This document shows, piece after piece, positions 33,044 through 42,044 of a stretch of 64,000 nucleotides of DNA (positions within the stretch are counted from its first letter, which is position 1; each line of letters starts with the position of its first letter). This stretch comes from Actinomadura cremea. GTDB lineage: Bacteria > Actinomycetota > Actinomycetes > Streptosporangiales > Streptosporangiaceae. Where the stretch lies: positions 1 through 64,000 of the forward strand of contig NZ_BMRF01000009.1 of assembly GCF_014648495.1 (NCBI RefSeq), written 5' to 3'. Under the pieces are notes generated by a model. It saw only the letters and a program-made list of their open reading frames with translations, was not told the origin of the DNA and did not search any database. Position numbers and translations under genes: made by a program.

Positions 33044-33069
33044 GAGAATACTAATCTCGCCGTCGAGAA
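33044..33069. promoter_or_regulatory. GAGAAT palindromic operator (site 7) overlapping a promoter, with a third half-site
   Basis: GAGAATACTAATCTC (33044-33058) has one mismatch. TTGCTC (33029-33034) and TAATCT (33052-33057) are 17 nt apart and make a good -35/-10 pair, so the operator covers the -10. A further GAGAA (33065-33069) follows after 6 nt. Confidence 0.72.
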
Positions 33070-33117
33070 CACTGATGTCGGATGCTCTTCCGGCCTGACG
33101 TGGAAGGGTGGCGCTTG

Positions 33118-34182
33118 GTGGACCTGGCCTTTACCGACGACCAGGAGGCCCTGCGCGCGAGCCTCCGCGACTTCTTCGAGAGCGAGTCGCCACCGGAGGT
33201 GGTGCGCGCCGCCGAACCGCTCGGGTTCGACGGCGACCTGTGGCGCAAGGTCGTCGAGATGGGTCTCCCGGCGATCCCCGTGCCCGCCGAGCGGGGCGGG
33301 GGCGGCGCCGGGCTGCTGGAGCTCGCCATCGCGGCCGAGTGCCTCGGCCGGACGCTGGCGCCGGTGCCGCTGATCGAGGCCGCCGCCGCGACCGCCCTGC
33401 TGGCCGACGTCGCGCCCGACCACCCGTGGACGGCGGGCGCCGTCGCAGGCGATCTCCTGCCGACCCTCGCGCTGCGCCCGGTCACCGGCGGCGTCGCCCG
33501 TCTCGTCCCGGCCGGGGCCGTGGCGGACGTCGTGGTCGCGCGGCGCGACGACGCGCTGGTCGCGGTCCGGGCGCCCGAACCGCCGGCGGCGTCCGCCCGC
33601 GACCGGGCCGTCCCGAACCTCGGCGCCATGCCGATCGCCGACCGGCCGCTGGACGACGGCGAGACGATCGTCCTCGCGGAGGGCCCGGCCGCCGTCGCCG
33701 CGCACGACGGCGCCGTCCGCCGCTGGGAGGCGCTGACCGCGGCGGCGCTGACCGGGCTCGCCGCCCGCGCGCTCGAACTCGGCCTCGGCTACGTCCTGGA
33801 ACGGAAGGCGTTCGGCATCCTCATCGGCGGCTTCCAGACGGTCCAGCACCGCCTGGCCGACGACGCGACGGCGCTGGAGGGCGCGCGGCTGCTGGCGAGC
33901 AAGGCCGCGTGGGCGCGCGACGCCGGGCTCCCGGACGCCGACGCCCTGGCCACGATGGCGCTGCTGTTCGCGGCCGAGACCGCGTACACCACCGCGGCCG
34001 ACAGCCTGCATATGCACGGCGGTTACGGCTACACCCTCGAATACGACGTGCAGCTGTACTTCCGGCGCGCCAAGGCGTGGCCGCTCGTGGCCGGCGACCG
34101 GCGCGCGGCCTACGCGGGCCTGCCCCGCCGCCTCTACGACGCCGCGCCCGAACCGGCGCCCGTGAACACGGCAGGGGTGTGA
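33118..34182 (+). CDS. Acyl-CoA dehydrogenase, short subunit of a third heteromeric pair
   Basis: The 354-residue protein from GTG 33118 (VDLAFTDDQEAL) has the N-terminal dehydrogenase helices and a C-terminal part with ERKAFGILIGGFQTVQHRLAD and DSLHMHGGYGYTLEYDVQLYFRRAKAW. The middle beta domain is poorly conserved and lacks the GxxEPxxGSD loop. It is followed after 2 nt by a 401-residue dehydrogenase gene with that loop, so the two probably form an alpha2beta2 enzyme. Operator site 7 and its embedded promoter lie about 60 nt upstream. The operon continues into P450 and ferredoxin. Confidence 0.86.
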   Translation: MDLAFTDDQEALRASLRDFFESESPPEVVRAAEPLGFDGDLWRKVVEMGLPAIPVPAERGGGGAGLLELAIAAECLGRTLAPVPLIEAAAATALLADVAPDHPWTAGAVAGDLLPTLALRPVTGGVARLVPAGAVADVVVARRDDALVAVRAPEPPAASARDRAVPNLGAMPIADRPLDDGETIVLAEGPAAVAAHDGAVRRWEALTAAALTGLAARALELGLGYVLERKAFGILIGGFQTVQHRLADDATALEGARLLASKAAWARDAGLPDADALATMALLFAAETAYTTAADSLHMHGGYGYTLEYDVQLYFRRAKAWPLVAGDRRAAYAGLPRRLYDAAPEPAPVNTAGV

Positions 34183-34184
34183 CG

Positions 34185-35390
34185 ATGGATTTCCGCGAGT
34201 CCGCCGAACCGGCCGAGCACCGCGCGGCGGCGCGCGCCTGGGTCGAGGCCAACGTGCGTCCCGAATGGGTCGAGGAGCAGCGCCGCAGCGGCTGCCACCA
34301 GACGATGGAGCTGCACGCACTGCTGGCCCGCGACGGCATTCTCGCCGCCGGGTGGCCGAAGGAGTACGGCGGCGGCGACGTCGACCCCGAATACGCCGGT
34401 GCCGTCCTCGCCGAGTGCGCCCGCATCGGCCTGCACTTCGACGGCTGGTCGACGACGTCGATGGTGCTGCACACCATCCTGCACGTCGGCACGGAGGAGC
34501 AGAAGCGCCAGTACGTGCCCGGCGCCCTGCGCGGCGAGATCCTCATCGCCCTCGGCTACAGCGAGCCCGACTCCGGCTCGGACGTCGCGGCCGCGAAGAC
34601 CACGGCCGTCCGCGACGGCGACGCGTGGGTCGTCGAGGGCCAGAAGATGTTCACCAGCATCGCGCAGGTCTGCAGCCATGTGTTCGTCCTGGCCCGCACG
34701 AACCCGGACGCGCCCAAGCACGCGGGGCTGTCGCTGCTGCTGGTGCCGACCGACGCCCCCGGGTTCGAGTGCCGCCCCATCCGCACGCTCGGCGACCAGG
34801 TCACCAACGCGACCTTCTACTCCCGGATCCGCGTCCCGGGCACCGCCCTGATCGGCGAGGTCGACCAGGGCTGGAACGTCATGCGGGTGGCGCTGATCTA
34901 CGAGCGGGGCGTCTCCGGGCCCACGTCCGTCGACTGGTCCTTCGCCCCCGACCTCACCGCGTGGGCGCGCGAGACGCGCCGCCCCGACGGCACGGCCGTC
35001 CTGGACGACCCGCTGGTCGCCGAGCGGATCGGCCGGATCGCCGTCGAGGAGGAGGTCTCCCGGCTGCTGGGCGGCTGGATGAACTGGCGCGCCGCGCAGG
35101 GCGGCGTCCCGGGCCCCGAGGGGTCCATGCGCAAGCTCTACTGGAGCGAGTCGGGGCAGCGCCACCTCGCCGACGCCCTCGACATCCTGGGCGCCGAGGG
35201 CCTGCTGGCCCCGGGCGCGGCGGACGCCCCCGCGGGCGGGACGTTCGAGCGGGAGTTCCGGGCCGCGACGGTCACCACCATCTACGGCGGGGCGAGCGAG
35301 GTGCTCCGCGACATCATCGCCGAACGCCACCTCGGCCTCCCGCGCAGCCGTCCGCAGATCAAGCCCGCGCGATCGGCCGGCACCGGATGA
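34185..35390 (+). CDS. Acyl-CoA dehydrogenase, long subunit of a third heteromeric pair
   Basis: The 401-residue dehydrogenase has AAGWPKEYGGGDVDPEY, the FAD loop GYSEPDSGSDVAAAK, KMFTSIAQVCSHVFVLAR, and the C-terminal IYGGASEVLRDIIAERHLG in which the usual Glu of the EGT motif is Gly. It is coupled to the 354-residue partner (2-nt gap). As with the other pairs, sterol or terpenoid side-chain CoA esters are plausible substrates. A 32-bp stretch with a hairpin separates it from the P450 gene, which probably still belongs to the same transcript. Confidence 0.88.
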   Translation: MDFRESAEPAEHRAAARAWVEANVRPEWVEEQRRSGCHQTMELHALLARDGILAAGWPKEYGGGDVDPEYAGAVLAECARIGLHFDGWSTTSMVLHTILHVGTEEQKRQYVPGALRGEILIALGYSEPDSGSDVAAAKTTAVRDGDAWVVEGQKMFTSIAQVCSHVFVLARTNPDAPKHAGLSLLLVPTDAPGFECRPIRTLGDQVTNATFYSRIRVPGTALIGEVDQGWNVMRVALIYERGVSGPTSVDWSFAPDLTAWARETRRPDGTAVLDDPLVAERIGRIAVEEEVSRLLGGWMNWRAAQGGVPGPEGSMRKLYWSESGQRHLADALDILGAEGLLAPGAADAPAGGTFEREFRAATVTTIYGGASEVLRDIIAERHLGLPRSRPQIKPARSAGTG

Positions 35391-35422
35391 ACCGGCGCGC
35401 GTGAGCGACCCCCACCACCTCC

Positions 35423-35443
35423 GAAGGCCGTGACCCGGCCTTC
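35423..35443 (+). other. Hairpin between dehydrogenase and P450 genes
   Basis: Perfect 8-bp arms GAAGGCCG (35423-35430) and CGGCCTTC (35436-35443) with a 5-nt loop lie 25 nt before the P450 start. No T-tract follows, so it may tune or protect the transcript rather than end it. Confidence 0.45.
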
Positions 35444-35467
35444 GTCCTTCGAACAGGAGCGGATCCG

Positions 35468-36760
35468 ATGGCGGACGACCTCGACAAAGTCGATTTCTTC
35501 CGGGGCGACGACCTCAACGCCGACCCCTATCCCTATTTCGACGCCCTGCGCGGCAAGTGCCCCGTGCACCGCGAGCCGAACCACGGCGTGATGATGGTGA
35601 CCGGCTACGACGAGGCCGTCGAGGTGCTGCACGACTCCGAGACCTTCTCGTCGTGCCTCTCGGTGACCGGCCCGTTCCCCGGCTTCCCCGTCCCGATCGA
35701 GGGCGACGACATCACCGACCTCATCGAGGAGCACCGCGACAAGCTGCCGATGAGCGACCAGCTGCCCACGCTGGACCCGCCCGTCCACACCGCCCACCGC
35801 AGCCTGCTGATGAAGCTGATCACCCCGAAGCGGCTCAAGGAGAACGAGGAGTCGATGGGGCGGCTGGCCGACGGCCTGCTCGACACGTTCCTCGACGGGT
35901 CGAAGGGCGAGTTCATCCGCGGGTTCGCCGGGCCCTTCACCCTGCTCGTCATCGCCGACCTCCTCGGCGTCCCCGACGAGGACCTGCCGGAGTTCCGGGA
36001 GCAGTTCAACCTGCAGGACAACACCGGCACCATCGGCAGCACCGAGGACATGAGCCTCTCGCACACGCCGCTGGCGTTCCTGTACGAGCGCTTCGCCGCC
36101 TACATCGAGGACCGCCGCCGGGAACCGCGCGGCGACGTGCTCACCGGCCTCGCCGACGCGACGTTCCCCGACGGCTCGACTCCCGACGCGCTCGAGACGG
36201 CGAAGGTGGCCGCGAACCTCTTCGCGGCCGGCCAGGAGACGACCGTCCGGCTCCTCGGCACCGCGCTGAAGGTGATCGCCGAACGTCCCGACGTCCAGGC
36301 GTACCTGCGCGAGGACTACGGCCGCATCCAGAACTTCGTCGAGGAGACGCTGCGCCACGAGAGCCCCATCAAGGGGGACTTCCGGCTGTCGCGCGTCCCC
36401 ACCACGATCGGCGGCGTCGACATCCCCGCCGGGACCACCGTCATGGTGGTGAACGGGGGCGTCAACCGCGACCCCCGCAAGTTCGAGGACCCGACGACGT
36501 TCGACCCGGCCCGCGCCAACGCCCGCCACCACGTGGCGTTCGGGCGGGGCATCCACACCTGCCCCGGCGCGCCGCTCGCCCGCGCCGAGGGGCGCGCCGC
36601 CATCGAGCGGATCCTCGACCGCACGTCCGACATCCGCGTCTGCGAGGACAGGCACGGCCCCGCGGACGACCGCAGGTACAAGTACGTCCCGACCTACATC
36701 CTGCGGGGCATCACCAGCCTGCACCTGGAGTTCACCCCGAAGGAGAGCGAGACCCGATGA
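35468..36760 (+). CDS. Cytochrome P450 monooxygenase
   Basis: The 430-residue soluble P450 has the I-helix oxygen-activation motif AGQETT (about 257-262), the K-helix EETLR, and the heme-binding loop FGRGIHTCPGAPLARAE with C365 as thiolate ligand. There is no membrane anchor, as expected for bacterial class I P450s. Its stop overlaps the start of a small ferredoxin gene (ATGA), which should be its electron donor; a ferredoxin reductase is not nearby. In this operon it probably hydroxylates a ring or terminal methyl of the growth substrate. A clear ribosome site AGGAGCG precedes the ATG. Confidence 0.93.
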   Translation: MADDLDKVDFFRGDDLNADPYPYFDALRGKCPVHREPNHGVMMVTGYDEAVEVLHDSETFSSCLSVTGPFPGFPVPIEGDDITDLIEEHRDKLPMSDQLPTLDPPVHTAHRSLLMKLITPKRLKENEESMGRLADGLLDTFLDGSKGEFIRGFAGPFTLLVIADLLGVPDEDLPEFREQFNLQDNTGTIGSTEDMSLSHTPLAFLYERFAAYIEDRRREPRGDVLTGLADATFPDGSTPDALETAKVAANLFAAGQETTVRLLGTALKVIAERPDVQAYLREDYGRIQNFVEETLRHESPIKGDFRLSRVPTTIGGVDIPAGTTVMVVNGGVNRDPRKFEDPTTFDPARANARHHVAFGRGIHTCPGAPLARAEGRAAIERILDRTSDIRVCEDRHGPADDRRYKYVPTYILRGITSLHLEFTPKESETR

Positions 36761-36945
36761 AGGTCACGATCGACGAGGACCGCTGCGCGGGGCACGGCGT
36801 CTGCTGCTCCACGTGCCCCGAGGTCTTCGACCTCAACGACGACGGCTACGCCGTGGTGCGCACGCCGGAGATCCCCGCCGAGCACGAGGAGCGCGTGCAC
36901 GCCGCGGTCCGCAACTGCCCGGAGCGCGCGATCACCGCCGAGTGA
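36757..36945 (+). CDS. 3Fe-4S-type ferredoxin, P450 partner
   Basis: The 62-residue protein has the actinobacterial P450-ferredoxin pattern C10-xx-H13-xx-C16-xxx-C20 and a distant C54-P. Histidine replaces the second of the four cysteine ligands (C54 being the distal one), which predicts a 3Fe-4S or His-modified cluster. An additional C17 sits beside C16. Acidic C-terminal composition fits docking to a P450. It is translationally coupled to the P450 gene and followed by a strong terminator, ending the operon that begins at 33118. Confidence 0.92.
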   Translation: MKVTIDEDRCAGHGVCCSTCPEVFDLNDDGYAVVRTPEIPAEHEERVHAAVRNCPERAITAE

Positions 36946-36970
36946 CCACCGCCGCCGAGCGACCATCCCG

Positions 36971-37011
36971 GACGGCGGGGCGGCCGACCCCTCGCGGGCC
37001 GCCCCGCCGTC
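36971..37011 (+). terminator. Terminator after the P450-ferredoxin operon
   Basis: Perfect 15-bp arms (36971-36985 and 36997-37011, GACGGCGGGGCGGCC and its complement) with an 11-nt loop are followed by GTTTCCC. The hairpin begins 26 nt after the ferredoxin stop. Confidence 0.8.
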
Positions 37012-37055
37012 GTTTCCCGCCGCGGCCGATATCGCAGATGCGGAGGTGAGCGCGG

Positions 37056-38093
37056 ATGACCGGCGACGCGAACCGCCCCGGCAGGCCGCCGACGATCTAC
37101 GACGTGGCGAAGGCGGCGGGCGTGGCCGCCTCGACCGTGTCGCGGGCCTACGCACGTCCGGGCCGGGTCAACGCGGCGACCGCCGAACGCATCCGGCGGG
37201 TGGCGGCCGAGCTGGGCTACCGCGTCACCCCGCCCGCGTCGGCGGCCCCCGACGGCCGCACCTCGATGCTCGCCCTCGTCGTGTCCGACGTGACGAACCC
37301 CTTCTACGCCGAGATCATCCGCGGCGCCGAGTCGGCCGCCGCGCAGGCCGGGTACGTCCTGCTGCTCATCGACGCCCAGGAGTCCGACCGGCTCGAGCGC
37401 AGCAGCCTGAAACGCGCGCTGCCCGGCGTGGAGGGCGTCGTGCTCGCCGGCACCCGGCTGCCCGACTCGGCCATCCGCATGGCCGCGACGCAGCGGCCCG
37501 TCGTCGTCCTCAACCGCGACGTCGCCGACGTCCCGAGCATCGTCCTGGACGACCCGTGCGGCATGCGCCTGGCCGCCGAGCACCTGGCGGGGCTCGGCCA
37601 CCGGGCGCTCGTCTACGTCGCGGGCCCCGAGGCGTCGTGGGCGGACGGGATGCGCTGGCGCAGCCTGCGCGAGGCCGCCGCCGGGCTGGGCCGCCGGGTC
37701 CAGCGGATCGGGCCGTTCCCGCCCACGATCGGCGGCGGCCGGGCGGCGGCCGTCGCGCTGCGGGCCGACCGGCCCACGGCCGTCGTCACCTACAACGACC
37801 AGCTGGCCATCGGCCTCCTCCTCGGCCTGCAGGCGGACGGCGTGCGGATCCCCGAGGACACCAGCGTCATCGGCTTCGACGACATCTTCCCCGCCCGGAT
37901 CGTCACGCCCGGCCTGACCACCGTGGCCGCACCGCTGCGCGTCCAGGGCCGGACGGCGGTCAGCGCCGTGCTCTCCCACCGGGGCGCGCCCGCGGCCCGC
38001 ACCGGCGGCCCCATGACGCTCCCGGTCCGGCTGGTGCGGCGCGCCTCCACGGCCCGCCCGCCCCGGCGGGCGCCGGACGCGCCGCGCCGATGA
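37056..38093 (+). CDS. LacI-family transcriptional regulator
   Basis: The 345-residue protein has a LacI helix-turn-helix at about 10-60 (PTIYDVAKAAGVAASTVSRAYARPGRVNAATAERIRRVAAELGYR), then a periplasmic-binding-like core (ALVVSDVTNPFYAEIIRGAESAAAQAGYVLLLIDAQ, and VIGFDDIFPARIVTPGLTTV). It could respond to a small polar effector, unlike the TetR proteins. The gene stands alone after a terminator and converges on the ligase operon. No matching LacI-type palindrome was found nearby, so its targets are unknown. Confidence 0.9.
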   Translation: MTGDANRPGRPPTIYDVAKAAGVAASTVSRAYARPGRVNAATAERIRRVAAELGYRVTPPASAAPDGRTSMLALVVSDVTNPFYAEIIRGAESAAAQAGYVLLLIDAQESDRLERSSLKRALPGVEGVVLAGTRLPDSAIRMAATQRPVVVLNRDVADVPSIVLDDPCGMRLAAEHLAGLGHRALVYVAGPEASWADGMRWRSLREAAAGLGRRVQRIGPFPPTIGGGRAAAVALRADRPTAVVTYNDQLAIGLLLGLQADGVRIPEDTSVIGFDDIFPARIVTPGLTTVAAPLRVQGRTAVSAVLSHRGAPAARTGGPMTLPVRLVRRASTARPPRRAPDAPRR

Positions 38094-38094
38094 G

Positions 38095-38110
38095 GCCCGC
38101 CGGTGCGGGC
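38095..38110. terminator. Short hairpin between converging LacI and ligase genes
   Basis: GCCCGC (38095-38100) and GCGGGC (38105-38110) flank a 4-nt loop in the 31-nt gap between the two stops. It is small and lacks a T-tract. Confidence 0.4.
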
Positions 38111-38124
38111 GGAACCGTGCGGGG

Positions 38125-39822
38125 CTAGTCCGGAGTGCTCAGGCGTTCGGCCGCGAGCTTGCGGAGGTCGTCGGTCTTGATCTTCGAGCTGCCGGTGAGG
38201 GGCAGCTCGTCCTCGGCGAAGAAGAGCACGTGGCGCGGCACCTTGTAGCTCGCCAGGCTCTCCCGGAGGAAGGCGCGCAGCTCGTCGGCGTCGCGGGACG
38301 CGCCGTCGTGCGGGACGACGCAGCCGACGACGACCTCGCCGAGAGTCCCGTGCGGGACGCCGACCGTGTGCGTCACCCTGACGGCGGGATGGGCGGCGAG
38401 CGCCTCGTCGACCTCGCGGGGCGAGACGTTCGCGCCGCCGGTCTTGATGATGTCGGTGAGCCGGCCCGTCCAGAACAGCCGGTCCTCGCCGTCCAGGCGG
38501 CCGCCGTCGCCGGTGTGGAAGAACCCCTCGGCGTCGAGCGTCTCGTCGAGGGGCGTGCCGAGGTACCCGAGCATGAGCGTGGGGCCCTTGACGCAGATCT
38601 CGCCGGACTCCCCGCGCGGGACGACCGCGCCGCCGAGCGGATCGACGATCTTGACCGTGTTGCCCGGGAACGGGACGCCGCTGCTGCCGGCGTGGACCTC
38701 GTCCGGGGTGTTCGACGGATAGCCCGTCGTGATCGTGAACGTCTCGGTGTTCCCGTAGGCGTGGCCGGGCTCGAACCACTTCGACGACACCGTCGGGTGC
38801 TTCGCGAGCGGGGTGTCGAAGTCCACGAACCGCAGGCTGCTCAGGTCGGCCTCGCCGTAGCCGGACGCGCTCTCCAGCTGGGCCCACTGATGCGGCCAGG
38901 CGAGCGGCATGTTCACCCGTTCGGCCTGCATCAACTCGAGCGCCTCGTCGGGGACGAACGTCGACTGCAGGACGAGCGAGCCGCCCGAGGCCAGGGTCGT
39001 CCCGATCGCCATGCCGAAGTTGCCGGACCAGAAGAACCCGTTCGCCGTCCAGCAGCGGACGCCGTCGTCCGGGCCGACCCCGTACATGCGGCGGAACCGC
39101 CACAGCTGCACGCAGATGCCGCGGTGGGCGCTCACGATCCCCTTGGGCAGGCTCGTGGACCCCGAGGAGAAGAAGATCGCGGCCGTGTCGCTCGGGCGCA
39201 CCGCGGCGGCCGTCGCCTCGACCGGCTCGCGCGGCTCGGCGTCGCCGCGTTCCAGGAAGGCGTCCCAGCCGGCGATGCCCGGCGCGGCCTCCCCGACGGT
39301 GGCGAGGTGCCGCAGGAGCGGGTACCTCGCCGACCGCAGCGGCACGGACGCGGCCTCGCCGATGGCCGGCTCCAGCCCGGTGAGGACGGTCGCGAAGTCC
39401 TTTCCCGCGACCGTCCGCTCGAACAGCAGGACCGAGACGCCGGAGACCTGGAGGAGGTGGTCCAGCTCGGACGGCGTCGAGAACGTGCTGAGCGCGACGG
39501 CCACGCCGCCGGCGAGCGACGTCCCGAACACCGCCGCGAGCCACTCGGGACGGTTCGTCATCAGGACGCCGACCCGGCCGTCCTTGCCCAGGCCGCACGC
39601 CCGCAGCGCGCGCGCCACCTCCAGCGAGCGCTCCCACAGGTCGTCGTACGTCCAGCGGGTGACGCCGCCGGCCGCCCGCAGGACGAGCGCCTCGCGCTCG
39701 GCGTACGCGGCGGTCACTTCGCGCAGGAACCCGGGCAGCGTGAGCGGCCCGAGGCCGGGCTCGTCGGCGAGCGGCGGGCCCGCCGCGATCGACGGGGACG
39801 GGGTGATCGTCTCGGCGCCCAT
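38125..39822 (-). CDS. AMP-dependent acyl-CoA synthetase
   Basis: The 565-residue adenylate-forming enzyme has the loop FSSGSTSLPKG at about 219-228, YGNTETFT, FHTGDGGRL, GRLTDIIKTGGANVSPREVDE and the C-terminal lysine segment LTGSSKIKTDDL. It is the longest of the ligases in the island and likely acts on a different acid. It is the last gene of a three-gene minus-strand operon with acryloyl-CoA reductase and MaoC hydratase, 33 nt after the hydratase stop. Export signals are absent, so it is cytosolic. Confidence 0.9.
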   Translation of the reverse strand: MGAETITPSPSIAAGPPLADEPGLGPLTLPGFLREVTAAYAEREALVLRAAGGVTRWTYDDLWERSLEVARALRACGLGKDGRVGVLMTNRPEWLAAVFGTSLAGGVAVALSTFSTPSELDHLLQVSGVSVLLFERTVAGKDFATVLTGLEPAIGEAASVPLRSARYPLLRHLATVGEAAPGIAGWDAFLERGDAEPREPVEATAAAVRPSDTAAIFFSSGSTSLPKGIVSAHRGICVQLWRFRRMYGVGPDDGVRCWTANGFFWSGNFGMAIGTTLASGGSLVLQSTFVPDEALELMQAERVNMPLAWPHQWAQLESASGYGEADLSSLRFVDFDTPLAKHPTVSSKWFEPGHAYGNTETFTITTGYPSNTPDEVHAGSSGVPFPGNTVKIVDPLGGAVVPRGESGEICVKGPTLMLGYLGTPLDETLDAEGFFHTGDGGRLDGEDRLFWTGRLTDIIKTGGANVSPREVDEALAAHPAVRVTHTVGVPHGTLGEVVVGCVVPHDGASRDADELRAFLRESLASYKVPRHVLFFAEDELPLTGSSKIKTDDLRKLAAERLSTPD

Positions 39823-39855
39823 CGGTCATCTCCTCGGCGCTTGTCGGGGGACGGG

Positions 39856-41052
39856 CTAGAGCGGGAGCTCGACCTCGGCGACGCACTTCACGAGCACACC
39901 GCCCTGCTGGTCGGTGAGGCGCAGCGTGACCTGGACGAGCGGCACACCCCACGCCGTCTCGCGTTCCTTGCCGCTGACCTCGGCGTCGAAGTAGGTCGCG
40001 TCGCCCTCGAACGCGGGCCCGCGGAAGTCGGCCTTGGAGTGGCGGACCATGCCGTCGTTCCCGGCCCAGTAGGCGAGGTAGTCGGTGCACCAGGCGCCCA
40101 TCGTGGCGCCGTAGCCGTAGGCCCGCGCCATCCCGACCTCGCCCGCCCGCTCGGCGTCGATGTGCCCGCGGGACGGCCCGACGTAGAGCCCGTCGCGCTT
40201 GCGCGGGTCGATCTCGGCGCCCGCCTCGTCGAAGGCGAAGTCGGCGCCCCAGCCGGGGTCCTGGTTGATCCACGGGTCCTCGACGCCGTCGGGCGCGACC
40301 CAGTGGAAGGTGCCCCAGATGTTGAAGAGGAAGGCCCGGTACTCGGTGGTGAACGTCGCGAGGCTGTGCGGGCCGATGACCCGGCGCGGCAGCCGGTCGC
40401 CGACCTCGACCTCGTCGAACCGCGGCGAGACGCCCGACCGGTTCGACAGGATCCAGTCGTGCCGGACCTTCGCGAGTTCGTCCAGCTCGGCCTGCGTCCA
40501 GGTCTTGACGGCGCCGAGCCGGTTCTCGTACATGCCGCGCTTGCGCGCCTCCGCGGAGAGGTAGCGGATCGCGGTCGAGCGCTCGCGCGCCACGAGGCTC
40601 CCGTGCTGGTTGGTGTGGGTCGTGTCCCCGCGCGAGAACATCGTCGGCCCGGCGAACGTGGTCTCCGTGACCTTGTAGTCGTGGAACCGCCGCTCCTGGA
40701 ACAGCTTGTCGCCGGGGCGCACGCGGGTGCCGTAGAACCACCACTCCTCGCCGCCGAAGATCAGATGGCTCCCGGGGATGCGGCCCACGCACGCGGGCTG
40801 CGCGCCGTGCCCGTAGTCCAGCGCCACCGCGATGGACTGGGGCGCGACGATCCCGCCGAACCGCGACTCGCGCGCGAACTCCTCGTTCCAGTGCAGCGGG
40901 TTGGCGTAGTCCATCGCCATGACCCAGCGGCGGATGTCGGAGGCGCTGCACGGCTCCCACAGCTGCGCGCCGCCGACCGGCTTGCCGACGCGGTGCTCGA
41001 CGTCGGACAGGTCGAGCTCGGTGATCTCGTCTTCGTTCGGGTTCGTGCTCAC
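39856..41052 (-). CDS. MaoC-like double hot-dog enoyl-CoA hydratase
   Basis: The 398-residue protein (GTG start at 41052) joins two hot-dog halves. The N-terminal half looks like the FAS1-type dehydratase domain (MDYANPLHWNEEFARESRFGGIVAPQSIAVAL). The C-terminal half has DGLYVGPSRGHIDAERAGEVGMARAYGYGATMGAW, with a degenerate hydratase motif. Two-domain MaoC hydratases accept bulky sterol- or bile-acid-type enoyl-CoAs, which suits the island. It lies between the reductase and ligase genes (11 and 33 nt gaps). Catalytic Asp/His assignment is not certain from sequence alone. Confidence 0.82.
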   Translation of the reverse strand: MSTNPNEDEITELDLSDVEHRVGKPVGGAQLWEPCSASDIRRWVMAMDYANPLHWNEEFARESRFGGIVAPQSIAVALDYGHGAQPACVGRIPGSHLIFGGEEWWFYGTRVRPGDKLFQERRFHDYKVTETTFAGPTMFSRGDTTHTNQHGSLVARERSTAIRYLSAEARKRGMYENRLGAVKTWTQAELDELAKVRHDWILSNRSGVSPRFDEVEVGDRLPRRVIGPHSLATFTTEYRAFLFNIWGTFHWVAPDGVEDPWINQDPGWGADFAFDEAGAEIDPRKRDGLYVGPSRGHIDAERAGEVGMARAYGYGATMGAWCTDYLAYWAGNDGMVRHSKADFRGPAFEGDATYFDAEVSGKERETAWGVPLVQVTLRLTDQQGGVLVKCVAEVELPL

Positions 41053-41063
41053 TGCCGCTCCCC

Positions 41064-42044
41064 TCAGCGATTGACGTCGACGACGATGCGGCCGCGGACC
41101 CGCCGTGCCATGAACCGGTCCGCCGCGCCGACGGCCTCGCCGAGCGCGATCTCCTCGGTCATGGCGTCCAGCGCCGCCGGGTCCAGGTCGCGCGCCAGGC
41201 GCTCCCAGGCCGCGGTGCGCCGCTCGCGCGGCGCCGTCACGCTGTCGACGCCGAGCAGCGACACGCCCCGCAGGATGAAGGGGGCGACGGAGGAGGGGAA
41301 GTCCATGCCCTGGGCGAGCCCGCACGCGGCGACCGCGCCGCCGTAGCGGGTCTGCGCGCAGGCGTTGGCGAGCGTGTGGCTGCCGACGGTGTCGACGACC
41401 CCCGCCCAGCGCTCCTTCTGCAGCGGCCTGCCCTTCTCGGCGAGGTCGGCGGCGTCCACGACCGAGTCGGCGCCGAGCCGCCGGAGGTAGTCGGCTTCCG
41501 CCGCCTTCCCGGTCGACGCGGCCACGGTGAAGCCGGCCCGCGCGAGCAGCGCGATCGCGACGCCGCCGACGCCGCCCGTCGCGCCCGTCACCAGGACCTC
41601 GCCGCCGTCCGGGCGCACGCCGTGGTCGAGCAGGGCGGCCACGCACAGGCTCGCGGTGTAGCCCGCCGTGCCGATCGCCATGGCCTGCCGCGCGCTGAAC
41701 ACGGCGGGCAGCGGGACGAGCCAGTCGCCCTTGACGCGGGCCTTCTGCGCGAGCCCGCCCCAGTGCTTCTCCCCGGCGCCCCAGCCGTTGAGGACGACGC
41801 GGTCGCCCTCCTTCCAGTCCGGGTGGGCGCTCTCGGCGACGACGCCGGCGAGGTCGATGCCCGGCACCATCGGCCACGCGCGCACCACGGGGGACGCGCC
41901 GGTGATGGCGAGCGCGTCCTTGTAGTTGAGCGTGGAGTATTCGACGTCGACGCGGACATCGCCGTCCGGCAGATCGGCCTCTTCGAGGCTCGTCGGCGCG
42001 GCCTTCGGAGATCCGTCTTCGGTGATCAGTATCGCCGAGAACAT
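41064..42044 (-). CDS. acuI: Acryloyl-CoA reductase-like MDR oxidoreductase (AcuI/YhdH family)
   Basis: The 326-residue zinc-independent medium-chain reductase has [24 protein letters not shown], the NADP motif [20 protein letters not shown] and the [14 protein letters not shown] segment diagnostic of AcuI/YhdH. The family reduces acryloyl-CoA to propionyl-CoA with NADPH, and relatives reduce other 2-enoyl-CoAs. Acryloyl-CoA is toxic and can arise when propionate- or branched-chain units are cut off, so a protective or productive role is plausible. It is the first gene of the minus-strand operon ending at 38125. The operator-like site 8 lies about 290 nt upstream. Confidence 0.88.
   Translation of the reverse strand: MFSAILITEDGSPKAAPTSLEEADLPDGDVRVDVEYSTLNYKDALAITGASPVVRAWPMVPGIDLAGVVAESAHPDWKEGDRVVLNGWGAGEKHWGGLAQKARVKGDWLVPLPAVFSARQAMAIGTAGYTASLCVAALLDHGVRPDGGEVLVTGATGGVGGVAIALLARAGFTVAASTGKAAEADYLRRLGADSVVDAADLAEKGRPLQKERWAGVVDTVGSHTLANACAQTRYGGAVAACGLAQGMDFPSSVAPFILRGVSLLGVDSVTAPRERRTAAWERLARDLDPAALDAMTEEIALGEAVGAADRFMARRVRGRIVVDVNR

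Noticed and set aside
34335-34350. GGCATTCTC inside the dehydrogenase gene as a further operator
   Set aside because: Only one half-site is present, it is within coding sequence, and the codons are explained by the protein (DGILAAG).
35423-35443. Rho-independent terminator splitting the dehydrogenase and P450 genes
   Set aside because: The hairpin is short with no T-tract, and the downstream genes lack an obvious separate promoter, so it is listed only as a hairpin.
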